The position numbers were made by a program, and so were the translations under genes. A stretch of 6,699 nucleotides of DNA from positions 1-6,699 of the forward strand of contig DALQ01000079.1 in assembly GCA_002496845.1 (NCBI GenBank), read 5' to 3'. Position 1 is the first letter of the stretch. Every line of letters starts with the position of its first letter. The notes beneath the pieces were generated by a model. It searched no databases. It worked only from the letters and a program-made list of their open reading frames with translations, and was not told the origin of the DNA. This DNA is from Euryarchaeota archaeon UBA495. GTDB taxonomy: Archaea > Thermoplasmatota > Poseidoniia > Poseidoniales > Poseidoniaceae. Shown here piece after piece: positions 6,497 through 6,699 of the stretch.

Positions 6497-6699
6497 ATGG
6501 TGGCTGAAAAGGCCCCGGCATGGGGGGTCAGCACCAGCAGCGATGCCGGGACCATCATGGCCTCAGGTCTGTTACCGCTGCTGCTGTTCATCGGCAGTGG
6601 CATCGCGTTGTTTGGTGAAGTCAACCTCCCCATCTGGCCAGCGATTTTGGTTGCTCTGTGCCTTCCTATCGTCCTGATTTCTCTGCTCCTTCACGACGG
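6497..6699 (+). CDS. Membrane protein of unknown function, N-terminal 67 residues (runs off right edge)
   Basis: The frame from ATG 6497 is open to the window edge. A polar start (MVAEKAPAWGVSTSSDAG) is followed by two strong hydrophobic segments, about 21-40 (MASGLLPLLLFIGSGIALFG) and 44-65 (LPIWPAILVALCLPIVLISL), separated by a short turn (EVN), as in a helical hairpin. No family can be named from this fragment. It lies 48 bases after the receiver gene, on the same strand and in the same reading frame, with no Shine-Dalgarno before the ATG. The hydrophobic pattern in this frame, against none in the other two, is the main support. Confidence 0.65.
   Translation, partial: MVAEKAPAWGVSTSSDAGTIMASGLLPLLLFIGSGIALFGEVNLPIWPAILVALCLPIVLISLLLHD

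Noticed and set aside
6402..6677. 91-codon plus-strand frame at the right end
   Set aside because: Its translation (KRPRHGGSAPAAMPGP) lacks structure, while the frame from 6497 gives two clean membrane helices.
1..6699. CRISPR array, insertion sequence, tRNA, rRNA or defence system
   Set aside because: I saw no spaced direct repeats, transposase motifs, terminal inverted repeats, tRNA-like folds or defence-type domains on either strand.

Overview
The window reads as a compact, GC-rich stretch of an archaeal chromosome. The best evidence is a Tyw2/Taw2-type wybutosine transferase, an enzyme of archaea and eukaryotes but not of bacteria. It sits among uninterrupted prokaryotic genes with tight spacing, one GTG start with a Shine-Dalgarno sequence and several starts with none. 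The mix of large secreted or membrane-anchored proteins (a sequon-rich exoprotein, a membrane-anchored cyclophilin, a membrane-anchored S15-type hydrolase) would suit a marine heterotrophic euryarchaeon such as Marine Group II (Poseidoniales). That assignment is inference; no rRNA or other strong marker is present.

Layout. Positions 1-1442 (minus) hold the N-terminal 480 residues of a secreted protein of unknown function that runs off the left edge. Divergent from it, 1492-2592 (plus) encodes the Tyw2-like tRNA-Phe modification enzyme. It converges tail to tail, with a 6-bp overlap (TCATGA), on a minus-strand gene at 2587-3630 for an extracytoplasmic cyclophilin-type prolyl isomerase with a signal peptide and a C-terminal membrane anchor. 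A 79-bp divergent spacer follows. Then a plus-strand series begins: a four-helix small membrane protein (3710-4102), a signal-anchored S15/CocE-type serine hydrolase (about 4206-6095), a stand-alone CheY-like receiver protein (6098-6448, two bases after the hydrolase stop, with its Shine-Dalgarno inside the hydrolase gene), and the start of another membrane protein (6497 to the right edge).

How the genes fit together. Three products work at or outside the cell surface. The cyclophilin could help fold secreted proteins and the hydrolase could process proline-containing peptides or esters. The receiver protein is probably co-translated with the hydrolase, but no kinase or output domain is in view. 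The Tyw2 gene is a housekeeping RNA-modification gene with no evident link to its neighbours. I see no CRISPR array, mobile element, tRNA or rRNA gene, or defence locus. Nearly all sequence is coding, and no gap exceeds about 110 bases. I did not find a clearly novel system. The most unusual points are a Shine-Dalgarno-masking hairpin at the cyclophilin start, a cysteine-bounded loop inserted in that cyclophilin, and a shortened receiver domain followed in the same frame by a membrane protein.
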